60,000 nucleotides of DNA from Antedon mediterranea (Eukaryota > Echinodermata > Crinoidea > Comatulida > Antedonidae): assembly GCF_964355755.1 (NCBI RefSeq), contig NC_092674.1:27146001-27206000 (forward strand). Direction: 5' to 3'. Made by a program: the position numbers and the translations under genes. This document shows, piece by piece, positions 12,826-23,700 of this stretch (its first letter is position 1; each line of letters starts with the position of its first letter). The notes beneath the pieces are model-generated. The model did not search any database and was not told the DNA's origin. It saw nothing but the letters and a program-made list of their open reading frames with translations.

Positions 12826-13374
12826 CGATTCATAATCTAGTGTTTCTTTCAGATAAATGACACCAGACTCAGCATTAATCTTAAACAAATCTTCACCAAA
12901 TCCCCCATCTTGAACAATGGAATATTCCACCTCAGCATTGCTTCCTTCATCTTTATCAGTGGCTGATACAATACCAATCTCGGTATCAACGACATCATCT
13001 TCTAGCACATTAAAGGAGTAAATTGGTTCTGAGAATACTGGATCGTTGTCATTGACATCATTAACCTCAATCTCCACCAAAACTCTTGACATCAACGTAC
13101 CATCAGAAGCCTCAACTGAAAATCGATACACCTCTTTAGTCTCACGGTCTAAAGTTGCTGCTGTACGGAGCTCTCCACTTAAGGCATCGATTTGGAAGAG
13201 AGCAGGGTCACCATTGACAATCCTGTAGCTGATGGCACCAGTGCTATCGATGTCAGTGGCAGAGACAGATGTTAAGAGGCTGCCTGAAGATGCATTCTCT
13301 GTGATGGTGACTCGATATGAATCTTTCTCAAATACTGGTGCATTGTCGTTGATATCTGTAACTGTTATCACAAC
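12826..13374 (-). CDS. dchs1: Dachsous-like protocadherin, coding exon 2
   Basis: The exon (183 codons) starts after acceptor atctttag with V-V-I-T-V-T-D and carries the EC16-EC17 linker DINDNAPVF, all of EC17, the linker DVNDNDPVF and most of EC18. It ends at LDYES before a GTATGT donor. Both boundaries are phase 0. DRE and DxD calcium motifs are present in EC17. The direct join to exon 1 (EPRTRNTQ|VVITVTDIND) gives a seamless end of EC16, so no exon need be missing from the 31.6-kb intron between them. Confidence 0.92.
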
Positions 13375-14249
13375 CTAAAGATGAAACAGTTTACCATTAG
13401 TAAGAGTTTATTTAACAATAGCTCTTTCTTAAAATATCCATTTTACAATCACTCTTAATTTTTCAACAAATTGGATTTAATTTTACTGGTTGTAGCAATT
13501 TAAACAAGGTGTTAAACATCTTTTACTCTGGTCAAAAGGTTCAAACAGATCATTTCAGAATAATTGCGACAAGGCATGCAAGGGTCATTTTATTGTGGAT
13601 GATTAAGAACAAAGGCCAGCATAAAGAATTTAAGCAGCTATAATTTGTGATTTATTAACTCATTTATGACTAATAACTTCAAATTTTCACCTCTGATTTA
13701 GCTTTTTCTAATATAATAAGTCATGTCACTATTAATTTTAGTTATAATTTCTTTTCATTTTATCTGAAACAAGATGCTTTGTATAAACTATTATTTTTAT
13801 CAAAATGGTAGCTACTTTGTAATAGTCGCCAGTGAGAGTCAGAGGCCTACTTTTTACTACCAAATAAAAAAGAGCAATAATTGAATCCCAATGGGCCATG
13901 CACCATAATATAGTTGAAGAAAAGAAATTGTACAAGCTAGCAAGGGAGCAGATTCCTGTGTTTAATGAGCTAATGAAGGATAAATATTAGAATCAGTCCT
14001 CTGAGACAAGATCATAGAAACCGATATAGGTATTGACCTTGCACCCAGCTAGCAAGTTACACACAGATAAACACAAAACTGATTCTTCCTAGAATCAATA
14101 CTTTTACGAAAACACTTTATAGAGAAATTTAAACAACAACATGTTAAAAACAGAATACAGCCTTTTTTTAAATTTGAAATCTGCCAGGAAAAATTATCAG
14201 AAAAAAAGTTATCAATTTTCTATCTATTATTCCTATCACTATTAAACTT

Positions 14250-14346
14250 TATGTGACATAAGTGTGATGTGCCCATAACAATGGATATGATGATGTCATA
14301 TCACTACCATATTTGAGCATATCACTACCATGTTTGGGAACATCAC
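14250..14346 (+). repeat. Dispersed repeat, copy 2 (inverted relative to 7631-7712)
   Basis: This segment matches the reverse complement of 7631-7712 and contains an internal direct duplication, tatcactaccat at about 14300 and again near 14320. The right flank, containing gagctttagaaatg at about 14383-14396, is shared with copy 1 in the same orientation. Confidence 0.55.
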
Positions 14347-15790
14347 ACCTACCATTCTTGTCAAACTACTTTGACAGTGTAGAGAGCTTTAGAAATGTTA
14401 TCATTTTTATATTGCCATAAAATCAACTTATACTGTATAACAATTGATGAAAAAGCCTCTACAAAAGCTAAACAAATTTACTATGGTTTAACTAACCATA
14501 AACATCTGTCTAATAAACTAATAATTTAAATGTACATATTTAAATATGAATAATAGCACAGTGTAATAAAACAATTTTATGGTAGACTCGTATATTGCAG
14601 CAAAAATCCTAAATTAATCAAACATGTTATCTTTATTATTTCGTTTGTTAAGATTTACTATCCAAAGGGGGCACAAGAATAGGCAAGACAGATTTGAGAA
14701 TATTTACTCAGTTTTTAAAGAGCAAAAATCATTCAATTCTGATCATAAACAACAATGACTTTCACACTACAAAAGGAACATTAAATCAAAAGAAGAATGG
14801 GATTACATCTTTCTATTTTACTTCTGAATTTTAACGAGAAATTCCATTATGTCTGAAAGAAGAAAATATATCAACTTCATGACATTTCCTCCTCAATAAA
14901 AAACTCCAAACCAAAACTTGAATTTTATATGACATCAAACACTATTCAGAGTTCACAAAGTCATGCATGTGTAACAAGACAACACATATTTTCAATAAAA
15001 TACATGAACTTGTACTTGTAAATAGGCCAGATAGAAATGAGAATGTTTTTGAAAATTGAAAGTTAAAGCATAGTATTCGTCTAATTAACTGTCATATTTT
15101 TCATTAATTTCAGCAGGAAAACAACAACAATAACAAAAGTAAAACAAAAATTATTTTGAGTACTTAAAATTTGTTTGAAATGAGAAAAAAAATATAGTAA
15201 TCTTTTACAGAAAAACTTAATAGCCAAAACTACAGATTTACATAAAAATTAAAATTATGAAGAAAACCATTAGCAGCCATGGCAGATGCAAATTAACCTC
15301 CATCTGGACAAAGGTTATAAGAGGATGACCTGAATAACTTTAGGATGAAATAAATTAACCTACAGGATCCCATGTGAACTGGACACTAAAGTGAGATCAT
15401 CTCAGGCCAACATGACACTACATTGAGATGAACGGAGGTCAATAATGACATGCTGAAAGTTGTTTTGTTGATGCTAACTACTTTGCAATGCCCTTTAGTG
15501 CAACTTCTCTGCATCCTATTACCCTACCACCAACATTCTGTTATTTTATTTGTGTTCAACTTGTTTTGTTAACGATGTGGATGTGATTAGGACTTCCTAA
15601 TGCTCACTTTTGTCCATTTTATCTCCATGCCTAATGGTAAACTGTGGATATATTGATTCAACGTTATTAAACAAGTTCTGTTGACAGATTGATGGAACTA
15701 GCTTTTTGATATATGATACTTTAAGACAAGCATGTATTTTAAAAATGTGATTATTTCGGCTCAAATTTGCTTATAAACAATTTACATTAG

Positions 15791-15873
15791 AACCCCTCCA
15801 GTGCAACACCCCTATTATTCAATTACGGGGACACATTGCTAGGTTCTGAAGGTATCCTCTCAATAGGGTTCTA
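15791..15873 (+). repeat. CCTATTAAGGGGAC-type dispersed repeat, copy 1
   Basis: A diverged copy of a short repeat also seen at 19690-20116 (interrupted), 20350-20407 and 57252-57313. The common frame is ccctatta...ggggacac...gttg...ctc(aa/tt)aatagggttcta. The two ends of each copy are imperfectly complementary (CCTATTAAGGGGAC versus GTCCCCTTAATAGG), so a small hairpin or MITE-like structure is likely. Confidence 0.5.
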
Positions 15874-16345
15874 TGTTTGGGATTTCATATGCATACAGTA
15901 TATGTTTTTTTATATATAAGAATAATATGTTAAATCACAACTTACAATAAGTCTATAAACACATTGTCACCAGGAAAATTATTATACTGAAAGATTAATA
16001 ATTGTAAAATATTACTTCCGCTATGGAGATCAAAATATAGAGAAGAAAAAGTCGCCCGGCGACATGATCCAGAAAATTATGATAATAAATTTAAGAGGAA
16101 CACGGTCTATTGTGTTATTTATGATTTAGTTCATCATTTTTATTTATGAGTTCTTTATTTTTTGAATTCATTTATTTTCACACATCAATAATTTTTGTAG
16201 TTTGTAACAAAAAATACTTTTGTAAAAATTACAGTGTGTGATGATTAAACTTCTAGTATATAATGTTTATCAATTAATTTTCGCACAAATTAAAATATAC
16301 AAACGTGTAGAGTCAGAAATATAGGTACTTTATAATATAAGAATT

Positions 16346-16388
16346 GTAAACATTTAAGGGTGTAAACATTTAGGGTGTAAACATTAAA
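16346..16388 (+). repeat. Short tandem repeat (gtgtaaacatttagg, three units)
   Basis: Three adjacent copies of a 15-16-bp unit containing gtaaacattta can be read directly; the third is truncated and altered. Confidence 0.7.
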
Positions 16389-18190
16389 GTATGTGAGAGT
16401 TGAAAGTATGAATAGTCTCTAACCCAGACCAACTTGTAGACTATTGTTCAATTTTCGGGATCAATAAATCTGATATTGTTGCAATAAACAACATTCTACT
16501 AAAACTTGTGTTTTCTGGATTATTTACAAATCTAGTATTTAACAGGAAATATGTATTCAATAGAATATGTCATCCAATAATAGTATAACGTTATAATTCA
16601 ACTTTTGGTGGTATTTATGATATAATAAATATGTGAACAAGATTGTGTCGGTTTCATTTCATAGTTTATTGAAATTTGTGAGGTCAGTTTTATTTTATTT
16701 ACCTGTACTCTACCTGTGGCACAATACTAGTTTTTTACAAAAATCTTAAAATTTTAAATAATATGGAAGGAAAACGAAAGAAAATATCTTTCTTGCACCA
16801 TTTAAGATGAGATAGAAAATAGAAATTTAAGAAAACAATCAAACGCAACCTACTATATTTATAAGCACCCCCTGTATGGGATAATGAAGAGTTACATAAT
16901 AGATAACAAATTATTTAATTCGCTTCAAGTACAAGTTATTTTTTACCTTTCCAGTCATGCCTTGATGCACAAGTATAAGTGAGCCTAGCACCTTGATTCA
17001 CACGTTTTTGAGGGCCTAGGATTTAGCTTCTAGAGTATGTTAATAACCATACGTATATTAGTAATACTAACAATGGTAAAACCTCAAGGTACTTTCACAA
17101 TACAAGTACTTACTTCTTTAATTAACAAACATACAGTAAGTCTATAAAACACAATGCATGGATAAGGATAGATCAGCTAAAACCTACCCATTATAACATT
17201 CTATTGATTGTAACTGTTTTTAATATACCGACACTTCTGCCATAAAATAGTTGAAGGATTTAAAGCCTGATTCTGCCAATATTTTATTAAATATTGGATA
17301 AAAATTTTATAGATTGCCAAGATTATATGGCTTATGTAAAAGCTCTGAAAATGCAACAAACACATATAAGTTTTTATTAACCATTTCTGTGCTTTTTAAT
17401 TAAAAATTTGATCTGTATGTAATCTAAAATTTAAACCCACTGGTACATTATAGCAAAACCAATAATCTATCATTTATAAATAATTAAAAAAAAGAAATTT
17501 ATATATAAAATGTGGGTTAAATAGGTTTTATCATGAACCACAAAAATGATGTGTATATTTTTAACTAAATAAACTACTACTAATTGAGAACAAATATTAT
17601 AAAAGGTACTATATCTGAAAAGAAATATTAACCTAGAATTTATATATTTCCCAACTAGAGAAACCGTGAGAAAAACATGGGATTACACAACAGTAACAGA
17701 TTACAATTTACTAAACAATCGTATTACACGATTTTAGACAAAAAAGCATTTCCCAAAAGAAAAGATTTTTAAGTATAAAGATTACAAACCTTCTCAACTT
17801 GACTATGAGATGAAAGATATTGTAATGAACTCCTAAAAGTGCATTATCGCGGGGAGATTTTTTATTTTTAGTATTGATAGAGAGCAGTGAGCGTTTCTAA
17901 GCTGTTTAATCTTGTAAAGTGTAGTGGAATTTAGAAGTCCCTACTTGTATATTTCTGTAGTAATCCTGTTTAAATCGCATTTGTCTGTCTAGATAAACAT
18001 ACAGGGTAAAACCTGTATTGTGGTCAGTCTCATCATGAGGAAATTTGAAAAGGACTTATAGCTCTATTATGAACATAGTCATCACGGTTCCAGCCAGGGT
18101 AGCAACATTTACAATATCCTGGTTTACAATAAAAACTTAAACATTCTATGTGTTTAAACTTCCAAAGATGGATTGTTCAAATAATTCTAC

Positions 18191-18535
18191 TGCAGTTACT
18201 GCAGTAACTAAAATTGTTCACTCTTTAAACATCATGCAAAAACAGGTATTGGTTAATGCAGTTACTGCAGTAACTAAAATTGTTAACTCTTTAAACATCA
18301 TGCAAAAACAGGTATTGGTTATTGCAGTTACTGCAGTAACTAAAATTGTTCACATTTTAAACATCATGCAAAAACAGGTATTGGTTATTGCAGTTACTGC
18401 AGTAACTAAAATTGTTCACTCTTTAAACATCATGCAAAAACAGGTATTGGTTATTGCAGTTACTGCAGTAACTAAAATTGTTCACTCTTTAAACATCATG
18501 CAAAAACAGGTATTGTTTATTGCAGTTACTGCATC
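18191..18535 (+). repeat. 66-bp minisatellite, five full units plus a partial
   Basis: Units begin at 18191, 18257, 18323, 18389, 18455 and 18521 (partial), with an exact 66-bp period and only a few substitutions between units. Each unit contains the perfect 16-bp palindrome AGTTACTGCAGTAACT. Degenerate unit pieces continue to about 18600. Because 66 is divisible by three the array stays open in one frame and mimics a repetitive protein of 22-residue units. The location deep in an intron on the opposite strand argues against a real gene. Confidence 0.95.
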
Positions 18536-19689
18536 ATAAACAAATTAAAATCATAGGTTATTGCAGTAAACAATGTAGTTACTGCAGTAACTGCAGTTAG
18601 AATAATGTTGACATTTTCTCAATTGTACTTTCATTACTCTTCTTGTTATTATGACTGTTTGATAACCTTCTAATTTTAATGAAAGAGTTTCAAATTGTTA
18701 TGTTCTGATTTGGAATTTGCATGTGGTATTCTATGACCAATTCACATTCCGTTAACCTTATTGCTTGGGTGGCCGATGATCTCAGAATCTACCAACTCAA
18801 AAACAAACTGTACTTCCCTTTCTACAGACCATTGTAGCTTTTTAATAGTTACCTTTAATTGGACAAACGATAATGCATTTCCCAGAAGAGATAAATATAA
18901 ACAATGAAATTTGAAAATTGTTTCCAACTAAGAAACTTATCTTTTAATTATAAGAACGATATCAAATTCAGAATTGAACAACTCTTTCTTAAATATGTAT
19001 TATTTTTTGTTATTAAATAACTAAACATTTGTATAATCCTTAAATTTAACTTTAATTACTCAAATTTATACCACTGATATGTTACCAAAACTGTATTTTT
19101 GTGAAAAGAAAGTCATATCAATCATCTATACCAACATTAAAGGCTCCTTAAATAAATGTTATTTTTAACTGTGCAATTATTTAATAAAATAAATATTTGT
19201 AGAATAAATTGAAATACAAATTAAATCTAAACATATTCATAATTGTTGTTAATAGATATGTAATGCCACCAGCTTAACCTAAACATGGTCTAAGTATCGT
19301 AGGCCAGTAGGCACCGCAGGGACGAAGAAGAACGCGGACATCCAAGGTTATATGTAACGTGATTATCCACCGTATTCCAGATCATTATGAGCACAAATAG
19401 AACATGAGTTGGGGGTCTATAACATAAATAAATCTCTTTTAAACACTATTAAATTTTAAGAAAATTTAAATTTTATCTCAACGTTGAATAGCATGACTCA
19501 AGCAGGTTAAAATAACTTGAACAGAGCAAAGAGATACTATCATAAACAAGTGTGGTGTAGGATTGGACCACTTTAAAATTAGAGATGATAGGCCTAGGAA
19601 TTTTCTGAGAGTATGTCGGCTTTCTGAGAGTACAGTATCAGTCCTACAGAACTTCACTTTTCAGTTTATAGATGCGTTTACATTCGAAG

Positions 19690-20116
19690 TACAGTAGAAG
19701 CCCTCTTACGAAATGAACAAGGGACAATATATGTCGGCCAACCCCTATTAAGTAAGGGCGTGTGGCGCAGTGTGTTGGACGTTGGACTACCGATCGTCAG
19801 ACCTAGGTTCGAATCCAACTTTCGCCGCATTGCTTGTATCCGTAGGCAAGATACTTTACTTACGTTGCCTCTCTCCACCCAGGTGTATAAATGGGTACCC
19901 AGTTAGATCTAGACACAACTTTGCGCTGGTTACCGGCTGCATTATGGGAGTATGTTTCCATACGTGTTTGATCCCAAAAAATGCTTGTAAAGCGCCTTTG
20001 AACATGATTACTCATGAAAAGGGCGCTATATAAATGTGGTATTATTATTATTATTATTATTAAAGGGACACCTTGTTGAAACCTGAAACTGTCTCCTTAA
20101 TAAGGGTTCTATTGTA
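19690..20116 (+). repeat. CCTATTAAGGGGAC-type repeat, copy 2, interrupted by a SINE
   Basis: The left part (about 19690-19756, ending gccaacccctatta) and right part (20062-20116, aagggacacc...ccttaataagggttctatt) together match the repeat copies at 20350 and 57252. The SINE at 19757-20061 sits between them at a ta-rich target, so it was inserted into an existing copy. Confidence 0.6.
19757..20061 (+). mobile_element. tRNA-derived SINE with (ATT)n tail
   Basis: A plus-strand head carries an A box (TGGCGCAGTGTGTTGG, from 19763) and a canonical B box (GGTTCGAATCC, 19806-19816) at about tRNA spacing. The unique body ends in gggcgctatataaatgtgg and a (TATT/ATT)n tail at 20038-20061. This head-body-tail layout is typical of SINE2-type retroposons in marine invertebrates. 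It lies in intron 1, antisense to the host gene. The short ORFs at this position fall within the SINE and are not genes. Confidence 0.85.
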
Positions 20117-20349
20117 CTTGCAGTAGAAAAAAAATCAATGCCATAATACAAATTTGTTTAAACATTCTGCCATTTTTACAACATTAATCACACAACTGAA
20201 TGAAGATGTGATTAAAGAATGCATTTAATTCAGTAATTAATTACAACCTTAAGGTTACTATAGACATTAATTACAGGAGTGCCTATGATTGATGCTAGGG
20301 CCATTAAGTGCATTTTAATAGAACTAATTATCATTCCAATCAATAATAC

Positions 20350-20407
20350 AGCCAACCTCTATTAAGGGGACATTTTGTTGGAGGTGTCCCCTCAATAGGG
20401 GTTGTAT
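20350..20407 (+). repeat. CCTATTAAGGGGAC-type dispersed repeat, copy 3
   Basis: It reads gccaacctctattaagg ... ggacattttgttggagg ... tgtcccctcaataggggttg, the most complete and palindrome-like copy of this short family in the window. Confidence 0.6.
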
Positions 20408-20418
20408 ATACTAAAATA

Positions 20419-20734
20419 TATTATATAACGCCTATATAAATTCCTGTCATTTGATTGGACGAATGTGGGTCACATGGCGTGCAATAGTACGCACTATTCA
20501 ACGATCGTTAAATAGTACTTTTTGAAACATTTTTGTGTACGAAAAAAAAACGTCTAGATGTTATATAAAACAAATAATGAATGTTTTGTATTCGTGTAAT
20601 GGTACAAATAATGGCACTTGGTGAATGATGAAAGGTTATATCAACTCGGCTTTGCCTCGTTGATATAACCTTTCATCATTCACCTCGTGCCATTATTTGT
20701 ACCATTGCACTCATAAACATTCATTATTTGTATA
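20419..20734 (+). mobile_element. 316-bp foldback element, copy 2
   Basis: A near-perfect twin of 1056-1371 in the same orientation (one difference seen, at the tenth or eleventh base). It has the same long imperfect hairpin in the 3' half and no coding capacity. It lies immediately downstream of a CCTATTAAGGGGAC-type repeat, in intron 1. Confidence 0.8.
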
Positions 20735-23700
20735 CTATTGCACAATCATAAAGCATAGGCAATCATTAGATGCACAGGCTGTATCATACTGTATAACCCC
20801 TAATTGACACAAATTAAGAACAATATGTCCAATTGTTATCCATTCTCACTAACACCCTTTACTTTAATAATATCATTATTATTTTAAACATAACTCATAC
20901 AATGGAGTCTCATACTCATAACCTTAAATGATGACAACCAGTGACATTTTACTTCTAATTATGGAAGTGTCACTGGCATCACTAACAAGCAATGTGGTGG
21001 ACTTCTAGTAGAAGCTGTTAACAAGCATCAATCAAACTATTGATGAGTCTCTTTGACAAGATAATGAGAACAATAGACCTACCAGGAGGAGTAGATTAAA
21101 GATATTAATACGACAAAAGAAAATTATAATAGAGTCTCTATGCATACATAATAATAGCACAGTACTCCAATATTCTTGGATCCATACCACAATCTAGAAC
21201 AGTTTACTTTACAACCAGCTTGATATATTCCAGTATTTCAGTAAATTCCATTAAATTATACTTTAGTTTAGGTATGAATTATATAACCAATGCAGTTATC
21301 AAATTATATATATAATACAGAAATATATTTATTTCAATTAATTCATCAAGGTTATTGGCTATTATATACCAAATTCAGCAATGAGATAATTTGAAATATG
21401 ATTGACAATGTAAATAATTCTAATTTGTCACTATTAATCTAAAACCTGAAATGGAAAGTAGCCTATTTTCAACATATTTTGTACACCCATCAATCAGACT
21501 ACTACTATAGATTCCCATGATTACCTTAATTGTGGGTTGGCTGTAATTAACCATTGTTCTAAAATATTATGTGTCAATTACGAAAGGAATCCACCTATTT
21601 TCCACACAATTTCTATACCCCATTGTTTAATTGACAATGACATTGCTAAAGATCATTTAAGCTTTTATCAATGTAAATAAGTTTTCTAAAGTCATTTGAA
21701 CAAACTGTTTGCTCTATTCATTTCCATGCTGCCTTGTTATGCATGGTTTTTGATAAAAGGGGAAGTAAAATGGCGCAGTAACATTTTCTAGGGAAATTCC
21801 TAACAAACAATTGATAAAGGTGTATAAAACATTCAGTTTCTATGGTCCTATTTATTAACATTGTGAATAATTTGACACCAATTTTTTGGCAGTAGAAACA
21901 GGATAAATTTTCAGCACCAGGTTAAATGGCAGCTTGAAAATAACGGTCAAAACACCCAAACGACATTTAACCAATCATTGCAACTTTTAGCTGCAATGGC
22001 AGTTGCTGACTTTATTAGGATATAAAAAATGAAATGGAAATTCTGTTTTTTACAATAATATACAACATGAAGTTGGAAACAGTTTTTGTTTCTATTATTA
22101 AAAAATACTAGCATTACCTTAATGAACTCCACACCTGGTACTTTAATGGAAAATAGATGTTAAGCACACATTCATTTAGATTCAGTAATATATTTAGTAG
22201 GACTACCATCTTGTTTTGGTCATTAAGAATATTTTTAAGTGAATGACCGACCATTAATTGTACAATATAAATGAAAGAATAGTAAGAGACATACGCCAGC
22301 ATTTGTATTGAAGATGTTAATAATAAAAAGCTTAAAACTTGTTATAAACCAAAAGAATATCGGACTTAAATGGCCGATTCATTGTATTAACCATCTGGCC
22401 CTCTGGGAATCTTAAGCCTAGCCCACTGGAGGGTACCTGTAGCCTTATGAATAGGGTTTATTAGAGGTAAAGAGCAGCCCAATACAATTATAAGTACCTC
22501 TTCAGATTAAACCCTAAACATTCCCACAGATTTTTAGTTGTATTTTTAAAAGTAAACCTTAACAAAGAAAGAGAGTTTTAAACTTTCATCTACTATATTT
22601 TTACAAAAACTTCTTTTATTTTAAAATTCCATTCTGAAAATCAGAATTTTGGGCAAGTACTACTGTGTCCAGTTATGGAACAAGTAACTCTATTTATAAA
22701 ATAAGACTGGTACTATTGTGTTATATTCTAATATATTGTACCCACAGTACAGTGGATTTATTCAAAAATTGTCACGACATAGGAAATATAGAAAAACCAA
22801 ATGATAACCCCTATGATTAAAAGATCAATCCAAACCTAGTTTAATCAATAATCTACTGTTCCAAAAACCATCATCACAAAAGGTATGGTGTACTTTTTAT
22901 CTATCAATATGAATGGTACGGCAAACTGGACAAAAGCTTGTTCTGACGCAGATTAGGAAATTGAAGAATAATACTCTATCTTACATAGTTGACAAGGATT
23001 AAATGCTTTACCTACATGTACAGAAACTAAAAATAATGTTTTGCAAAGTTCAGGGAATAAAGTGATTAACGTTAAAAGTAAATATTACATAATATTCATT
23101 TTATTAGAAAGCATGGATGACTGGACTAAAACTCTCTGAATCTGAATGATATGTAGGCTTTTACACTAGAGACTAGCATAAAAAGTGATGGTAAATAGGC
23201 CAAAAAGCTCACGATGATATTGTGCAATTCTGTGGAAGAACCACACTAAATCCGGAACCTGCTTGTACAGTACCACTTTACAGATGTCTAGATCTCAGTG
23301 TAGACAATTATCAGATAGGCTAATCTAAAAGGCAGACAAGGCTAGTGAAGAGCAGTGCAAAGTGCTTACTGTGTTAGCCCATTAGTAAAAGCTTGGCGCC
23401 GCTGAGAGTACTACCAATGAACATAAAGTGTTTTGAGGGCTTGAAATGAATAGATATATTTATAAGGGTAATTGCAGGTGAAACATTGAATTACTACTGT
23501 GACATTAACTATTAATAATTTTATTGTAACATATCTTTAAGTATGAAACTAGGTCATAGATACAAGCTGAGAGGATCAATTATTTAAAATAAAAATACTT
23601 TTATTTTCGAGGCTATAAATTCAAAGCGGCCAAATAATTATAGAACTATAGACCTAACTGAAATTTGTCAACTGTTTAAGTATACTTCTGGGAAAATGTT

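Noticed and set aside
18150-18539. 129-codon frame of 22-residue repeats
   Set aside because: It is produced by a 66-bp minisatellite whose period is a multiple of three. It lies in an intron, with no splice or promoter context.
19678-20033. Short frames on both strands
   Set aside because: They fall within the tRNA-derived SINE and its flanks.
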